DNA of 64,000 bases from Orlajensenia sp001423545 (GCA_001423545.1 LMOK01000001.1:1116001-1180000), one strand, 5' to 3'. Shown: positions 54,668-63,814, numbered from the stretch's first letter. Notes: a model not told the origin generated them from the letters alone. A program made the numbers and translations.

Positions 54668-54734
54668 GCTGAAATGTGGCACGGAAGACGTGGCCGAACC
54701 GTCTTCGCCCAGGTCTTCCGTGCCGCATTTCAGC
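54668..54734. repeat. Large inverted repeat between two transporter units
   Basis: Arms of 22 nt (54668-54689 and 54713-54734) are complementary with one mismatch around a 23-nt spacer. It lies 55 bp after the NIPSNAP-like gene and 43 bp before the next MFS gene. It can serve as terminator for the first unit, although no T-run is present, or be a REP-like repeat. Confidence 0.75.
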
Positions 54735-54777
54735 CATAGGCAAGGAATGAATACGCCCCTATGACGTTGCCTTCAGA

Positions 54778-56226
54778 ATGACGAGTGCACCACTGTCGGT
54801 GGGGTTCCGCTCCGAGCGCGGGCCGATCCTCATCGCCCTCATGCTCGCGACGGGCCTCATCGCGATCGATTCGACCATCCTCGCCACGGCCGTCCCGTCG
54901 GTGGTGGCCGATCTCGGCGACTTCACGCAGTTCCCGTGGCTGTTCTCGATCTACCTCCTGGCGCAGGCCGTCTCGGTGCCCATCTATTCCAAGCTGTCGG
55001 ACACCGTCGGTCGCAAGCCGATCATTCTCGTCGGCATCGGCCTGTTCCTGATCGGCTCCATCCTCTGCGGCTTCGCGTGGAGCATGCCCGCCCTCATCGC
55101 CTTCCGTGCCGTGCAGGGCCTCGGCGCCGGAGCGGTGCTCCCCACCTCGATCACCATCGTCGGCGACCTGTACTCGCTCGCGGAGCGCGCCAAGGTGCAG
55201 GGCTACATCGCCAGCGTCTGGGCGATCTCCTCCGTGGTCGGGCCGGCCCTCGGCGGCGTGTTCAGTCAGTTCGTGTCGTGGCGCTGGATCTTCTTCGTGA
55301 ACATCCCGCTGTGCATCATCGCGGGATGGCGCCTCATCCGCTCCTTCCACGAGAAGATCGAGCCCCGCCGTCACCGCATCGACTACGCCGGCGCCGTCAC
55401 CCTCACCATCGCCCTGACAGCGATCATCATGGCCCTGCTCGAGGGCGGGCAGGCGTGGGCCTGGAACTCGGTGCCGAGCTTCGCCGCGTTCGGCGTCGGA
55501 GTGATCGCCCTGGTGGCGTTCGTGCTCATCGAGCAGCGCGCCGCCGAGCCGATCATCCCGCTCGGCATTTTCACCCGCCGTCTCATCGTCACGACGACCT
55601 TCATCTCGCTCGGTGTCGGCGCCATCCTCATCGGTCTCACGTCCTACGTGCCGACCTACCTCGAGACCACCCTGGGAGTGGTCCCCATCATCTCCGGCCT
55701 CGCCGTCGCGGCGCTCACCCTCGGCTGGCCCATCTCGGCGGCACTCGCCGGGCGCCTCTACCTGCGCATCGGCTTCAGGTCCACCGTGCTCATCGGCATC
55801 GCCATCGCCGTGGTCGGCGCCATCGGGGTCACGCTCGTGGCGCCGCATCCGAACACCATCCTCGTCGCCCTGTCGTGCTTCGTGATCGGCTTCGGACTCG
55901 GCTGGGTGGCTGCGCCCAGCCTCATCGCGGCGCAGTCATCGGTGGCGTGGGGCGAACGCGGCGTCATCACCGGCACGAACATGTTCGCCCGCTCGGCCGG
56001 CAGCGCCGTCGGTGTCGCCGTCTTCGGCGCCATCGCGAACACCATCATCGCGGCCTCCCCGAACGGCGAGGCCGACAAGGCGGCGGTGGCGGATGCCGCG
56101 ACGGCCGTGTTCCTCGCGGTCACGGTGGCCGCGGCACTCACCGTCATCGCCGCGCTGGCCATGCCCCGCGCGAGCGCTCACGACCTCGAGTACGTGGCAC
56201 CGGCCGAGGAGACCGCCGGTCCCTGA
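54778..56226 (+). CDS. MFS drug transporter, DHA2 (EmrB/QacA) type
   Basis: The 482-residue protein has fourteen predicted helices. TGLIAIDSTILATAVPSVVADLG is the helix-1 block of DHA2 exporters, KLSDTVGRKP is loop 2-3, AVQGLGAGAVLPTSITIVGDLY is helix 4, and SVVGPALGGVFSQFVSWRWIFFVNIP is motif C with the helix 6 start. Such proteins pump drugs and lipophilic cations out with protons. No regulator gene is adjacent. The gene ends before a hairpin that also faces der. Confidence 0.88.
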   Translation: MTSAPLSVGFRSERGPILIALMLATGLIAIDSTILATAVPSVVADLGDFTQFPWLFSIYLLAQAVSVPIYSKLSDTVGRKPIILVGIGLFLIGSILCGFAWSMPALIAFRAVQGLGAGAVLPTSITIVGDLYSLAERAKVQGYIASVWAISSVVGPALGGVFSQFVSWRWIFFVNIPLCIIAGWRLIRSFHEKIEPRRHRIDYAGAVTLTIALTAIIMALLEGGQAWAWNSVPSFAAFGVGVIALVAFVLIEQRAAEPIIPLGIFTRRLIVTTTFISLGVGAILIGLTSYVPTYLETTLGVVPIISGLAVAALTLGWPISAALAGRLYLRIGFRSTVLIGIAIAVVGAIGVTLVAPHPNTILVALSCFVIGFGLGWVAAPSLIAAQSSVAWGERGVITGTNMFARSAGSAVGVAVFGAIANTIIAASPNGEADKAAVADAATAVFLAVTVAAALTVIAALAMPRASAHDLEYVAPAEETAGP

Positions 56227-56240
56227 GCAGTGCACGGAAA

Positions 56241-56279
56241 CGGCCCGCCGCAACCCGGAGATCCGGGAGCGACGGGCCG
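56241..56279. terminator. Two-way hairpin between the MFS exporter and der
   Basis: CGGCCCG (56241-56247) pairs with CGGGCCG (56273-56279), and an inner stem CCCGG/CCGGG closes on AGAT. The hairpin lies between convergent genes 15 bp after the exporter stop and could end transcription from both sides. Confidence 0.65.
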
Positions 56280-56318
56280 AGGACACCTTCACACGGAAGG
56301 GCGCGACACGAGCGGACG

Positions 56319-57830
56319 CTACCGCGTGCGCTTCTCGCGGACCCGCATGTTGAGAACGATGGGCGTTCCCTCGAAGCCGTAGATCTCGCGCAGACGACGC
56401 TGGATGTAGCGACGGTAGCCCGGGTCGAGGAAGCCGGTCGTGAACACGACGAATGTCGGCGGACGGCTCGCGGCCTGCGTTCCGAACAGGATGCGCGGCT
56501 GCTTTCCACCGCGCACGGGGTGCGGATGCGCCGCCGTGAGCTCGGCCAGGAAGGCGTTGAACTTGCCCGTGGGGATGCGGGTGTCCCACGACTCGAGCGC
56601 GAGCTCGAGGGCGGGAACGAGCTTCTCGATGTGGCGTCCGGTGCGGGCGGAGATGTTCACGCGCGGGGCCCACGCCACGTGCGCGAGGTCCTGCTCGATC
56701 TCGCGCTCGAGGTAGCGGCGACGGTCGTCGTCGAGGAGGTCCCATTTGTTGAACGCGAGCACGAGCGCACGGCCCGACTCGAGCACCAGGTCGATGATGC
56801 GCACGTCCTGCTCGCTGATGGGCTGGGAGACGTCGAGCATGACCACGGCGACCTCGGCCTTCTCGAGCGCGGCGCTGGTGCGCAGCGACGCGTAGAAGTC
56901 GGCACCCTGGGCGAGGTGCACACGGCGACGGATGCCGGCGGTGTCGACGAAGCGCCACACCTTTCCGCCCAGCTCGACCTGCTCGTCGACGGGGTCGCGG
57001 GTGGTTCCGGCGAGGTCGTTGACGACCACGCGCTCCTCACCGGCCGACTTGTTCAGCAGGCTGGACTTGCCGACGTTCGGGCGACCGAGGATCGCGACGC
57101 GGCGGGGTCCGCCCACCTCGTCCTTCGCGACGGCCGACACGGTCGGAAGCACCGTGAGGATGGTGTCGAGCAGATCGGCGACGCCACGGCCGTGCAGGGC
57201 GGAGACCGGGTAGGGCTCGCCGAGTCCGAGGTTCCACAGTGCTGCGGCATCCGGCTCGCGACGAACGTCGTCGACCTTGTTGGCGACGAGGAAGACGGGC
57301 TTCTTGGCCTTGCGCAGCATGCGCACGACCTGCTCGTCGGTCGAGGTGGCGCCGACGGTGGCGTCGACGACGAACATGACGATGTCGGAGAGGTCGATGG
57401 CCACCTCGGCCTGCGCCGCCACGGAGGCGTCGATGCCCTTGGCGTCGGGCTCCCAGCCGCCGGTGTCGACGAGGGTGAAGCGCCGGTCGTTCCACTCGCC
57501 CTTGTAGTTCACGCGGTCGCGGGTGACGCCGGGGGTGTCCTCGACGACGGCCTCGCGGCGGCCGAGGATGCGGTTCACGAGCGCGGACTTGCCCACGTTC
57601 GGTCGCCCGACGATCGCGATGACCGGCAGCGCCGGCAGGTAGCGGATGGCGTCGGGGTCCTCGGTGACGGTGTCGAGGACGTCGAAGTCGTCGTCCTCGA
57701 GGTCGTAGGCGTCGAGCCCGCGACGGAGGGCTGCGGCGCGCTGGGCTGCCGCCTCCTCGTCGACGTCGGCCAGACGCGAGGCGAGGGCGCCGTCGACGTC
57801 TTCGTAGTCGTCGTTTTCGTCGGTGCTCAT
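56319..57830 (-). CDS. der: Ribosome-assembly GTPase Der (EngA)
   Basis: The 503-residue protein has two GTPase domains in tandem (GRPNVGKSALVN near 75 and GRPNVGKSSLLN near 250, with DTPG/DTGGW and NKVD, NKWD guanine motifs) and a C-terminal KH-like domain (FVVFTTGFLDPGYRRYIQRRLREIYGFEG). It acts in 50S subunit maturation and is essential. The N-terminus has about 65 extra acidic residues (DENDDYEDVDGALAS) that are usual in actinobacteria. The start overlaps the cmk stop (ATGA). Confidence 0.95.
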   Translation of the reverse strand: MSTDENDDYEDVDGALASRLADVDEEAAAQRAAALRRGLDAYDLEDDDFDVLDTVTEDPDAIRYLPALPVIAIVGRPNVGKSALVNRILGRREAVVEDTPGVTRDRVNYKGEWNDRRFTLVDTGGWEPDAKGIDASVAAQAEVAIDLSDIVMFVVDATVGATSTDEQVVRMLRKAKKPVFLVANKVDDVRREPDAAALWNLGLGEPYPVSALHGRGVADLLDTILTVLPTVSAVAKDEVGGPRRVAILGRPNVGKSSLLNKSAGEERVVVNDLAGTTRDPVDEQVELGGKVWRFVDTAGIRRRVHLAQGADFYASLRTSAALEKAEVAVVMLDVSQPISEQDVRIIDLVLESGRALVLAFNKWDLLDDDRRRYLEREIEQDLAHVAWAPRVNISARTGRHIEKLVPALELALESWDTRIPTGKFNAFLAELTAAHPHPVRGGKQPRILFGTQAASRPPTFVVFTTGFLDPGYRRYIQRRLREIYGFEGTPIVLNMRVREKRTR

Positions 57831-58510
57831 GTTGATGCCTCCTCGATGACCGTGATCACGGCATCGACAGTTCGATTGAAATCCAGATGGGTGGAATCGA
57901 CGGTGGTCACACCGTCAGCGGCGTTCAGGAAGTCGACGACCCGGGCATCCGCCCTGTCACGCTCCGCCAGTGCTCGACCGACGGAATCCGCGGCGAGATC
58001 GGTCAGCTCAGCCGACCTTCTCGCCATTCTAACGGTCTCATCGGCTGTGAGAAGAATGCGAACGGGGGCGTCAGGGGCCACGATCGTGGTGATGTCGCGG
58101 CCTTCGATCACGATTCCGGGCCGATCCACAGCTGCGGCGATGCTCCGGAACATGGCCACGAGGTGAGCGCGAACCTCGGGCACCCGCGCGACGGCGCTCA
58201 CGACGGCAGCGACACGGGGCTCGCGGATGGCCTCGGTCACGTCGTCCTCCCCCACCCGCACGCTGTAGCCGTCGGGGTCGGTTCCGATCGCGTAGTCGAA
58301 GTCGTCGAGCAGTGCGATGACGGATGCGGCACTCTCGGTGTCGGCGCCACGCTCGAGTGCGAGCCACGCGAGGGCGCGGTATGCGGCACCAGTGTCGAGG
58401 AAGCCGTAGCCGAGGCGTCGTGCGACGGCCTTGCTCACGCTGGACTTGCCGCTGCCCGCGGGTCCGTCGATGGCGACGACGACGGGAGTGACGGTGGGAG
58501 TGGAGTTCAT
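57827..58510 (-). CDS. cmk: Cytidylate kinase
   Basis: The 227-residue P-loop kinase has VAIDGPAGSGKSSVSKAVARRLG near the start, DTGAAYRALA for the NMP site, and EGRDITTIVAPDAPVRILLTAD in the middle. It phosphorylates CMP and dCMP. Position between tyrA and der is the usual actinobacterial order. The gene starts 6 bp after the tyrA stop and overlaps der by 4 nt. The extra segment DRADARVVDFLNAADGVTTVDST is the lid region. Confidence 0.94.
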   Translation of the reverse strand: MNSTPTVTPVVVAIDGPAGSGKSSVSKAVARRLGYGFLDTGAAYRALAWLALERGADTESAASVIALLDDFDYAIGTDPDGYSVRVGEDDVTEAIREPRVAAVVSAVARVPEVRAHLVAMFRSIAAAVDRPGIVIEGRDITTIVAPDAPVRILLTADETVRMARRSAELTDLAADSVGRALAERDRADARVVDFLNAADGVTTVDSTHLDFNRTVDAVITVIEEAST

Positions 58511-58516
58511 GGTCGG

Positions 58517-59602
58517 CTATCCGGCAATCCGCCAGCCGCGGGCGGCCAGCTCGGTGGTGAGGTGTTCGACGGTCTCGGGCAGCACAGCGATCTCCGCGAG
58601 GCCGACCTGGATGCCGGGCGCGTGCTCGAGGCGGAGATCCTCGAGGTTCACGCCGATCTCGCCGATCTCGGCGAGCAGGCGCGCCAGCTGTCCCGGACTG
58701 TCGTCGACCATCACGGTCAGGGTGGTGAAGCGCTTGTCGGTGCCGTGCTTTCCGGGCAGGCGGGCCACGCCGACGTTGCCGCCGGCGAGCTCCTCGGCCA
58801 CACGGCGCCGGGCACCGGGCGCCTCGGGGTCGTCGAGGGCTCCGATGAAGCGGTCGAGGTCGTCGCGGTAGGCCACGAGGATGTCGCGTACCGGCGCGGC
58901 GTTCGCTCCGAGGATCTGAACCCACAGGTCGGGGTCGCTCGCGGCCACGCGGGTGACATCGCGCACCCCCTGGCCGGCGAGGTTCACCGCTGCACTCGGA
59001 GCGTCGATGAATCGCCGAGCCATGAGGCTGGAGATCACCTGCGGCACGTGCGAGATGAGGGCGACCCCGGCGTCGTGCTGCTCGGGGGTCATCTCCACGA
59101 GGGTCGCGCCGAGGTCGAGGATGAGGTCGTCGATCGCGCCGGCACGCTGGTAGCTGATGGCGTCGTGAGCGGCGACCACCCACGGGCGGCCCACGAAGAG
59201 ATCGGCGCGTCCGCCGAGCGGTCCCCCGCGTTCGCGGCCGGCCATCGGGTGCGAACCGATGTAGCGGCTGAGGTCCGCGCCGAGCTCGGCGAGTTCCGAC
59301 AGCACAGCCAGTTTCACGCTGGCGACATCGGTCACGATCGCGTCGGGGAACGCGGCGAGCTCTGCGGCGACGACGGATGCCGTCACGTCGGGCGGCGTCG
59401 CCACCACGATGAGCTGCGGTGCATCGTCGGCCGTGGCCCGGCGACCCGCGCCGAGGTCGACGGCGATGCTCACGTGGGTCGGCGAGGCGTCGGCGAGGAT
59501 CACGTCGATGCCCCGTGCGGTCAGGCCCAGGCCGACACTGGTGCCGAGCAGGCCGGCGCCCACGACGCGCACGGGTCCGATGAGGCGGGACTCCACGACC
59601 AC
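58517..59602 (-). CDS. tyrA: Prephenate dehydrogenase with C-terminal ACT domain
   Basis: The 361-residue enzyme oxidises prephenate to 4-hydroxyphenylpyruvate for tyrosine. NAD-binding VRVVGAGLLGTSVGLGL lies near residue 10. Substrate-site blocks are DVASVKLAVLSEL, IGSHPMAGRERGG and ALISHVPQVISSL. The C-terminal 75 residues (FTTLTVMVDDSPGQLARLLAEIG) form an ACT domain, a likely tyrosine sensor. The start is a GTG directly adjoining the stop of the pseudouridine synthase gene (TGAGTG), so the two are coupled. Confidence 0.92.
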   Translation of the reverse strand: MVVESRLIGPVRVVGAGLLGTSVGLGLTARGIDVILADASPTHVSIAVDLGAGRRATADDAPQLIVVATPPDVTASVVAAELAAFPDAIVTDVASVKLAVLSELAELGADLSRYIGSHPMAGRERGGPLGGRADLFVGRPWVVAAHDAISYQRAGAIDDLILDLGATLVEMTPEQHDAGVALISHVPQVISSLMARRFIDAPSAAVNLAGQGVRDVTRVAASDPDLWVQILGANAAPVRDILVAYRDDLDRFIGALDDPEAPGARRRVAEELAGGNVGVARLPGKHGTDKRFTTLTVMVDDSPGQLARLLAEIGEIGVNLEDLRLEHAPGIQVGLAEIAVLPETVEHLTTELAARGWRIAG

Positions 59603-60442
59603 TCAGCGACCTCCGGCGTTCTTATCGGCGTCCTGATCGGCGCCCTGGTCGGCGCCGTTCTCGGTCTGCTGTCCGGCGCCCTTCTCGGCGCCGTCCCGCG
59701 AGAGCGTGAGCACCTGACCGAGCTCGGCCGAGGTGAGCGGACGGATCTGCCCGATCTGCAGCGTTCCAAGGTGCAGCGGCCCGAACTGGCGGCGCACGAG
59801 GTCGATCACGGGATGCCCGACGGCGTCCAGCATCCGTCGCACGATGCGGTTGCGACCGGAGTGCAGGGTGATCTCGACGAGGCTCGACGTCGAGTCCGAG
59901 GCGCTCGTCATCAGTCGTGCCTTGTCGGCGGCGATCGGGCCGTCCTCGAGGTCGATGCCGCGGGTGAGGGTGGCGATGGTCTGGGGGCTCACGCGCCCCT
60001 CGACCTTGGCGACGTAGGTCTTCGCGACGCCGAACGACGGATGCGCCAGCGTGTGGGCCAGGTCGCCGTCGTTCGTCATGATGAGCAGGCCCGTGGTCTC
60101 GGCATCCAGCCGCCCCACGTTGAAGATGCGCTCCTCGTACTGCTCGGCCCAGTAGCTCAGGTCGGTGCGGCCGCGCTCGTCCCGCATCGAGGAGTACACG
60201 CCCGCCGGCTTGTTGAGCATGAGGTACAGCTTGGTGTTGTCGAGCTGCACGGCGATGTTGTCGACCGCCACGAGGTCGGTCTCGGGGTGGATGCGGCGCC
60301 CGAGTTCGGTGACGACGGTGCCGTTCACCCGCACCCGACCCGCCACGATGAGGTCCTCCGACACCCGGCGCGAGGCCACGCCGGCACTGGCCAGCACCTT
60401 CTGCAATCGGATGCCGTCGTCTGCTGCGTTATCGGATGTCAC
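59603..60442 (-). CDS. rRNA pseudouridine synthase (RluB/RsuA family)
   Basis: The 279-residue protein has an N-terminal S4 RNA-binding domain (IRLQKVLASAGVASRRVSED) and a RsuA/RluB catalytic domain with the Asp in FNVGRLDAETTGLLIMT, plus the LHSGRNRIVRRML block. It isomerises a uridine in rRNA, probably the large subunit site of RluB. The last 30 residues are a low-complexity tail of Gly, Ala, Gln and Asp repeats (GADQGADQDADKNAGG). It overlaps scpB by 14 nt. Confidence 0.9.
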   Translation of the reverse strand: MTSDNAADDGIRLQKVLASAGVASRRVSEDLIVAGRVRVNGTVVTELGRRIHPETDLVAVDNIAVQLDNTKLYLMLNKPAGVYSSMRDERGRTDLSYWAEQYEERIFNVGRLDAETTGLLIMTNDGDLAHTLAHPSFGVAKTYVAKVEGRVSPQTIATLTRGIDLEDGPIAADKARLMTSASDSTSSLVEITLHSGRNRIVRRMLDAVGHPVIDLVRRQFGPLHLGTLQIGQIRPLTSAELGQVLTLSRDGAEKGAGQQTENGADQGADQDADKNAGGR

Positions 60443-61136
60443 CGTCGAACCCTTCGTTTCCGCCCTCGAGGAGCGGGGAGATGTGCGGAAGCTCGTCGAG
60501 GCTGTTCACTCCGAGCTGGGTGAGCAGGAGCTCGGTCGTTCCGTAATTGATGGCGCCGGTCTCGGCGTCAGCGAACAGCTCGGTCACGAGGCCACGGCTG
60601 AGCAGCGTACGCACGACCGAGTCGACGTTGACAGCGCGGATGGAGGCGATGGCCCCGCGCGTGATGGGCTGCTTGTAGGCGATCACGGCGAGGGTCTCCA
60701 GGGCCGCCTGCGAGAGACGCGTCGGGTTCTGGGTGAGCACGAAGTCCGTCACCAGCGCGTCGTGCTCCGGACGCACGTAGACACGCCAGCCGCCGCCGAC
60801 CTCACGGAGTTCGAAGCCGCGACGGATGCCAGTGGGCTCGCCGTTCCGGTCGAGGCCGTCGTAGTCGGCCACCAGGGTGGCGATCGCCGCCTGCACCTCG
60901 GCGACGGGCCGGCCGACGGCAGTCGCCAGGTGGATGACGCCCTGGGGCTCGTCGGTCACCATGAGGATCGCCTCGAGGCGTCGCTCGAGCTCGGCGATCG
61001 CCTCGTCAGCAGGCGCCTCGCGAGCCGACTCGAGAAGTCCCGCGGAGCGAAGGTCGGCGAAGCCGACATCGTCGGATTCCGATCCGGAGCGAAGCGATGC
61101 GTTGGAATCTTCGGCGGCAATGTCATCGTCACGCAT
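60429..61136 (-). CDS. scpB: Segregation and condensation protein B
   Basis: The 235-residue protein has two winged-helix domains. Family blocks are RLEAILMVTDEPQGVIHLA, FELREVGGGWRVYVRPEH, RLSQAALETLAVIAYKQPITRGAIASIRAVNVD and RGLVTELFADAETGAINYGTT. With ScpA it forms the kleisin part of the SMC complex that condenses and separates chromosomes. The N-terminal 40 residues are acidic and less conserved. The start overlaps the scpA end by 8 nt. Confidence 0.93.
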   Translation of the reverse strand: MRDDDIAAEDSNASLRSGSESDDVGFADLRSAGLLESAREAPADEAIAELERRLEAILMVTDEPQGVIHLATAVGRPVAEVQAAIATLVADYDGLDRNGEPTGIRRGFELREVGGGWRVYVRPEHDALVTDFVLTQNPTRLSQAALETLAVIAYKQPITRGAIASIRAVNVDSVVRTLLSRGLVTELFADAETGAINYGTTELLLTQLGVNSLDELPHISPLLEGGNEGFDGDIR

Positions 61137-61989
61137 CGTAATCGGCTCCCAGGTTGGCCAGGTTCTCGTCCGACCAGTGCTCGCTGGTCCATTTCACGGT
61201 GAGCTCCCCGAGGGGTTCGAGCTGCTCGAAGGAGAGGGCTCCGTGGCGGTACAACTCGAGCACGGCGAGGAAGCGCGCGATGATGACGCCCTTCACCGGA
61301 GCGTCGGCCACGAGCTCGCGGAACGAGAGCACGTCGCCGCGGCGCAGCATCGCCACGACCAGGGCCGCCTGCTCCCGGATGCTGACCAGCGGCGCGTGCA
61401 GGTGGTCGAGGCCCACGACGGGCACCTCTCGCGGCGCGAGCGCGAGCATCGCGATCGCAGCGAAGTCGGCGGCTGACAGCGTCCACACCAGCTCAGGCGT
61501 GCGCTGGCGGTACTTCTCCTCGAGGCGCACAGACCGGGCGTGCCTCGAGCCTTCGGCGTCGAGGTGCTGCTGGAACCAGGTCGACGCCTGCTTGAACGCC
61601 CGGTACTGCAGCAGGCGGGCGAACAGCAGGTCGCGGGCCTCGAGCAGGGCGACGTCCTCGGCGTCGACGAGCTCGCCCTGGGGCAGCAGGCCCGCGATCT
61701 TCAGGTCGAGCAGGGTCGCAGCGACGACGAGGAACTCCGTCGCCTGGTCGAGTTCCTCGACGCTGTCGAGGCCGCGCAGGTACGACAGGAACTCGTCGGT
61801 CACCGCGCTCAGGGCGATGTCGGTGATGTCGAGCTCGTGCTTGGTGATGAGCGAGAGCAGCAGGTCGAACGGGCCCGCGAAGTTCGCGAGCTTCACCCTG
61901 AAGCCGGGCTCCTCGGCATCCGCGGGATCGACGACGCTCAGCGCGCCAGACGGCTCAGCCTGCCCGACGACCTCAGGCGACTGCGCCAC
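61129..61989 (-). CDS. scpA: Segregation and condensation protein A (kleisin)
   Basis: The 286-residue protein starts its conserved part with FRVKLANFAGPFDLLLSLITKHELDITDIAL and continues with the TEFLVVAATLLDLKIAGLLP block. A winged-helix end (LSFRELVADAPVKGVIIARFLAVLELYRHGAL) binds the SMC head. I chose the GTG ending at 61989, with GGGAG about 10 nt upstream; it overlaps parA by 17 nt. A longer start at 62037 would overlap parA further. The region before the conserved part is Pro/Glu-rich and variable. Confidence 0.9.
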   Translation of the reverse strand: MAQSPEVVGQAEPSGALSVVDPADAEEPGFRVKLANFAGPFDLLLSLITKHELDITDIALSAVTDEFLSYLRGLDSVEELDQATEFLVVAATLLDLKIAGLLPQGELVDAEDVALLEARDLLFARLLQYRAFKQASTWFQQHLDAEGSRHARSVRLEEKYRQRTPELVWTLSAADFAAIAMLALAPREVPVVGLDHLHAPLVSIREQAALVVAMLRRGDVLSFRELVADAPVKGVIIARFLAVLELYRHGALSFEQLEPLGELTVKWTSEHWSDENLANLGADYDA

Positions 61990-62860
61990 GGAAGACCAGC
62001 TCCCTGGCCAGCTGACGGTAGGCGTGCGCTGCAGCATGCTCGGGCGCGAACTGCGTGATCGGGCTGCCGGCCACCGAGGCGTCGGGGAACTTGACGGTGC
62101 GACCGATGACGGTCTCGAGAACCTTGTCGCCGAAGGCGTCGACGACCCGCTCGAGCACCTCGCGGGAGTGCAGCGTGCGGGAGTCGTACATGGTCGCGAG
62201 GATGCCGTCGAGCTGGATCGCGGGGTTCAGGCGGTCGCGCACCTTGTCGATGGTCTCGATGAGCAGGGCGACACCGCGCAGTGCGAAGAACTCGCACTCG
62301 AGCGGGATCAGCACGCCGTGAGCGGCCGTCAGGGCGTTGACCGTGAGCAGGCCGAGCGACGGCTGGCAGTCGATGAGGATCACGTCGTAGTCGGCGGACA
62401 GGCGGCGCAGCACGCCGGCGAGGATCTGCTCGCGGGCGACCTCGTTGACGAGGTGCACCTCGGCGGCCGAGAGGTCGATGTTCGCGGGGATCACGTCGAG
62501 CCCGGGGACTCCGGTCTTCTGGATCGCCTCGACGGGGTCCTTGGACCGGGACAGCAACAGGTCGTAGATGGTGGTGACGTCGTGCGTGGGAACGCCGAGG
62601 CCGGCCGAGAGGGCGCCCTGCGGGTCGAAGTCGATGGCGAGCACGCGCCGGCCGTCTTCGGCGAGCGCAGCTCCCAGGCTGATGGTCGTCGTGGTCTTGC
62701 CCACGCCGCCCTTCTGGTTGCAGAGTGCGATGACGCGTGCCGGGCCGTGCGACTTCAACGGCTTCGGCTGGGCGAACTTGCGCTGAGGGCGGCCTGTCGG
62801 GCCGAGTACAACGTCGTCGGGGAAGGTGAGTGTCACCGAGTCGTCCTGCTTACCGGTCAC
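61973..62860 (-). CDS. ParA-family ATPase (scp-linked, chromosomal)
   Basis: The 295-residue protein has a deviant Walker A CNQKGGVGKTTTTISLGAAL, a Walker A' DFDPQGALSAGLG and Walker B ILIDCQPSLGLLTVNAL. It resembles the ParA/Soj-like proteins that sit beside scpA in actinobacteria, distinct from the oriC-linked ParA. No parB or parS is seen next to it. The N-terminus has about 40 extra residues. It starts with GTG after GGAGAG and lies 48 bp after xerD. A role in chromosome organisation is likely by association with scpAB. Confidence 0.9.
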   Translation of the reverse strand: MTGKQDDSVTLTFPDDVVLGPTGRPQRKFAQPKPLKSHGPARVIALCNQKGGVGKTTTTISLGAALAEDGRRVLAIDFDPQGALSAGLGVPTHDVTTIYDLLLSRSKDPVEAIQKTGVPGLDVIPANIDLSAAEVHLVNEVAREQILAGVLRRLSADYDVILIDCQPSLGLLTVNALTAAHGVLIPLECEFFALRGVALLIETIDKVRDRLNPAIQLDGILATMYDSRTLHSREVLERVVDAFGDKVLETVIGRTVKFPDASVAGSPITQFAPEHAAAHAYRQLARELVFRGAVA

Positions 62861-62908
62861 TGCATCTCTCCTCGACTAGGCCGCACATCCCGTGCGCCCG
62901 TGACGATT

Positions 62909-63814
62909 CTACCGAGCGCGAGGGTGGGCGCTGGTGTACATATCCCGGAGTGTGTCGGCTGTGACCATCGTGTAGATCTGCGTGGTCGCCACGGAGGAGT
63001 GTCCGAGCAGCTCCTGCACCACCCGAACGTCGGCGCCACCCGCCAGCAGATGGGTGGCGAAGGAGTGCCTCAGGGTGTGCGGAGACACTTCGGCGGTGAT
63101 GCCGGCGCGCTCTGCTGCAGCCCGGATGATGAGCCACGCGTTCTGTCGAGAGACGCGCTGACCGCGCAGGCCGAGGAACAGCGCCGGGGTGGCCGCACCG
63201 CGTGCCGACAACGTGGGACGCGCCCGCACGAGGTAGGCGTCGATGGCCGCCGTGGCGAAGCTGCCGACCGGAACGATCCGCTGCTTGCCGCCCTTGCCGA
63301 GCAGCCTGATGACGCCGTCCTCGAGGACGTCGTCGACGTTCAGCGAGACGGCCTCGCTCACGCGCGCTCCCGTGGCGTAGAGCAGCTCCAGCAGCGCCTT
63401 GTCGCGCAGCTGCTGCAGGCTCTCGCCATCCGTCGCCGCGAGAAGACGCTCGACGTCCTCGATCGAGATCGCCTTCGGCAGCCGGGTGCCGAGTTTCGGC
63501 GGCTTGGTCTCGCGGGCGACATCCGTCGTCGTCACGCCCTCCTCAGCGAGGAAGCGGTGGAAGCCGCGCACCGAGGAGAGTACCCGCGCGATCGACGATG
63601 CCGTCAACGGCGACTCCTCCCGCGTGCCCAGATGCTGCACGAAGGCCGAGAGGGCCGATTGGTCGACGGATGCCGGATCCTCGATGCCCTGCTCGTCGCA
63701 CCATGCGGCGTACAACGCCAGGTCCCGCCGGTACGCGGCGATGGTGTTCGCCGCCAGCCCGCGCTCCACCGAGACATGCCGCAGGTAGGAGTCGATCGCC
63801 GGCTGCAGCTTCAT
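62909..63814 (-). CDS. xerD: Site-specific tyrosine recombinase XerD
   Basis: The 301-residue recombinase has an N-terminal core-binding SAM-like domain (about 1-105) and a catalytic domain with Arg151 (ATGARVSE), Lys174 (LLGKGGKQRI), His246 and Arg249 (HTLRHSFATHL), His272 (LLGHSSV) and nucleophile Tyr281 (TQIYT). All catalytic residues are present. It resolves chromosome dimers at dif. The location in the scp series, not beside a mobile element, marks it as the housekeeping XerD. Its ATG adjoins the stop of the NUDIX gene (TAGATG). Confidence 0.93.
   Translation of the reverse strand: MKLQPAIDSYLRHVSVERGLAANTIAAYRRDLALYAAWCDEQGIEDPASVDQSALSAFVQHLGTREESPLTASSIARVLSSVRGFHRFLAEEGVTTTDVARETKPPKLGTRLPKAISIEDVERLLAATDGESLQQLRDKALLELLYATGARVSEAVSLNVDDVLEDGVIRLLGKGGKQRIVPVGSFATAAIDAYLVRARPTLSARGAATPALFLGLRGQRVSRQNAWLIIRAAAERAGITAEVSPHTLRHSFATHLLAGGADVRVVQELLGHSSVATTQIYTMVTADTLRDMYTSAHPRAR

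Noticed and set aside
54936..58166. Long open frame of about 1,070 codons crossing the MFS exporter and der
   Set aside because: It runs in another frame of one real gene and antisense to another, has no recognisable domain, and crosses a hairpin terminator region.
61973..63814. ParA plus XerD as a sign of an integrated plasmid or mobile element
   Set aside because: Both lie in the housekeeping series with scpA, scpB, tyrA, cmk and der. No ParB, replication or transfer gene, attachment site or base-composition shift is seen.
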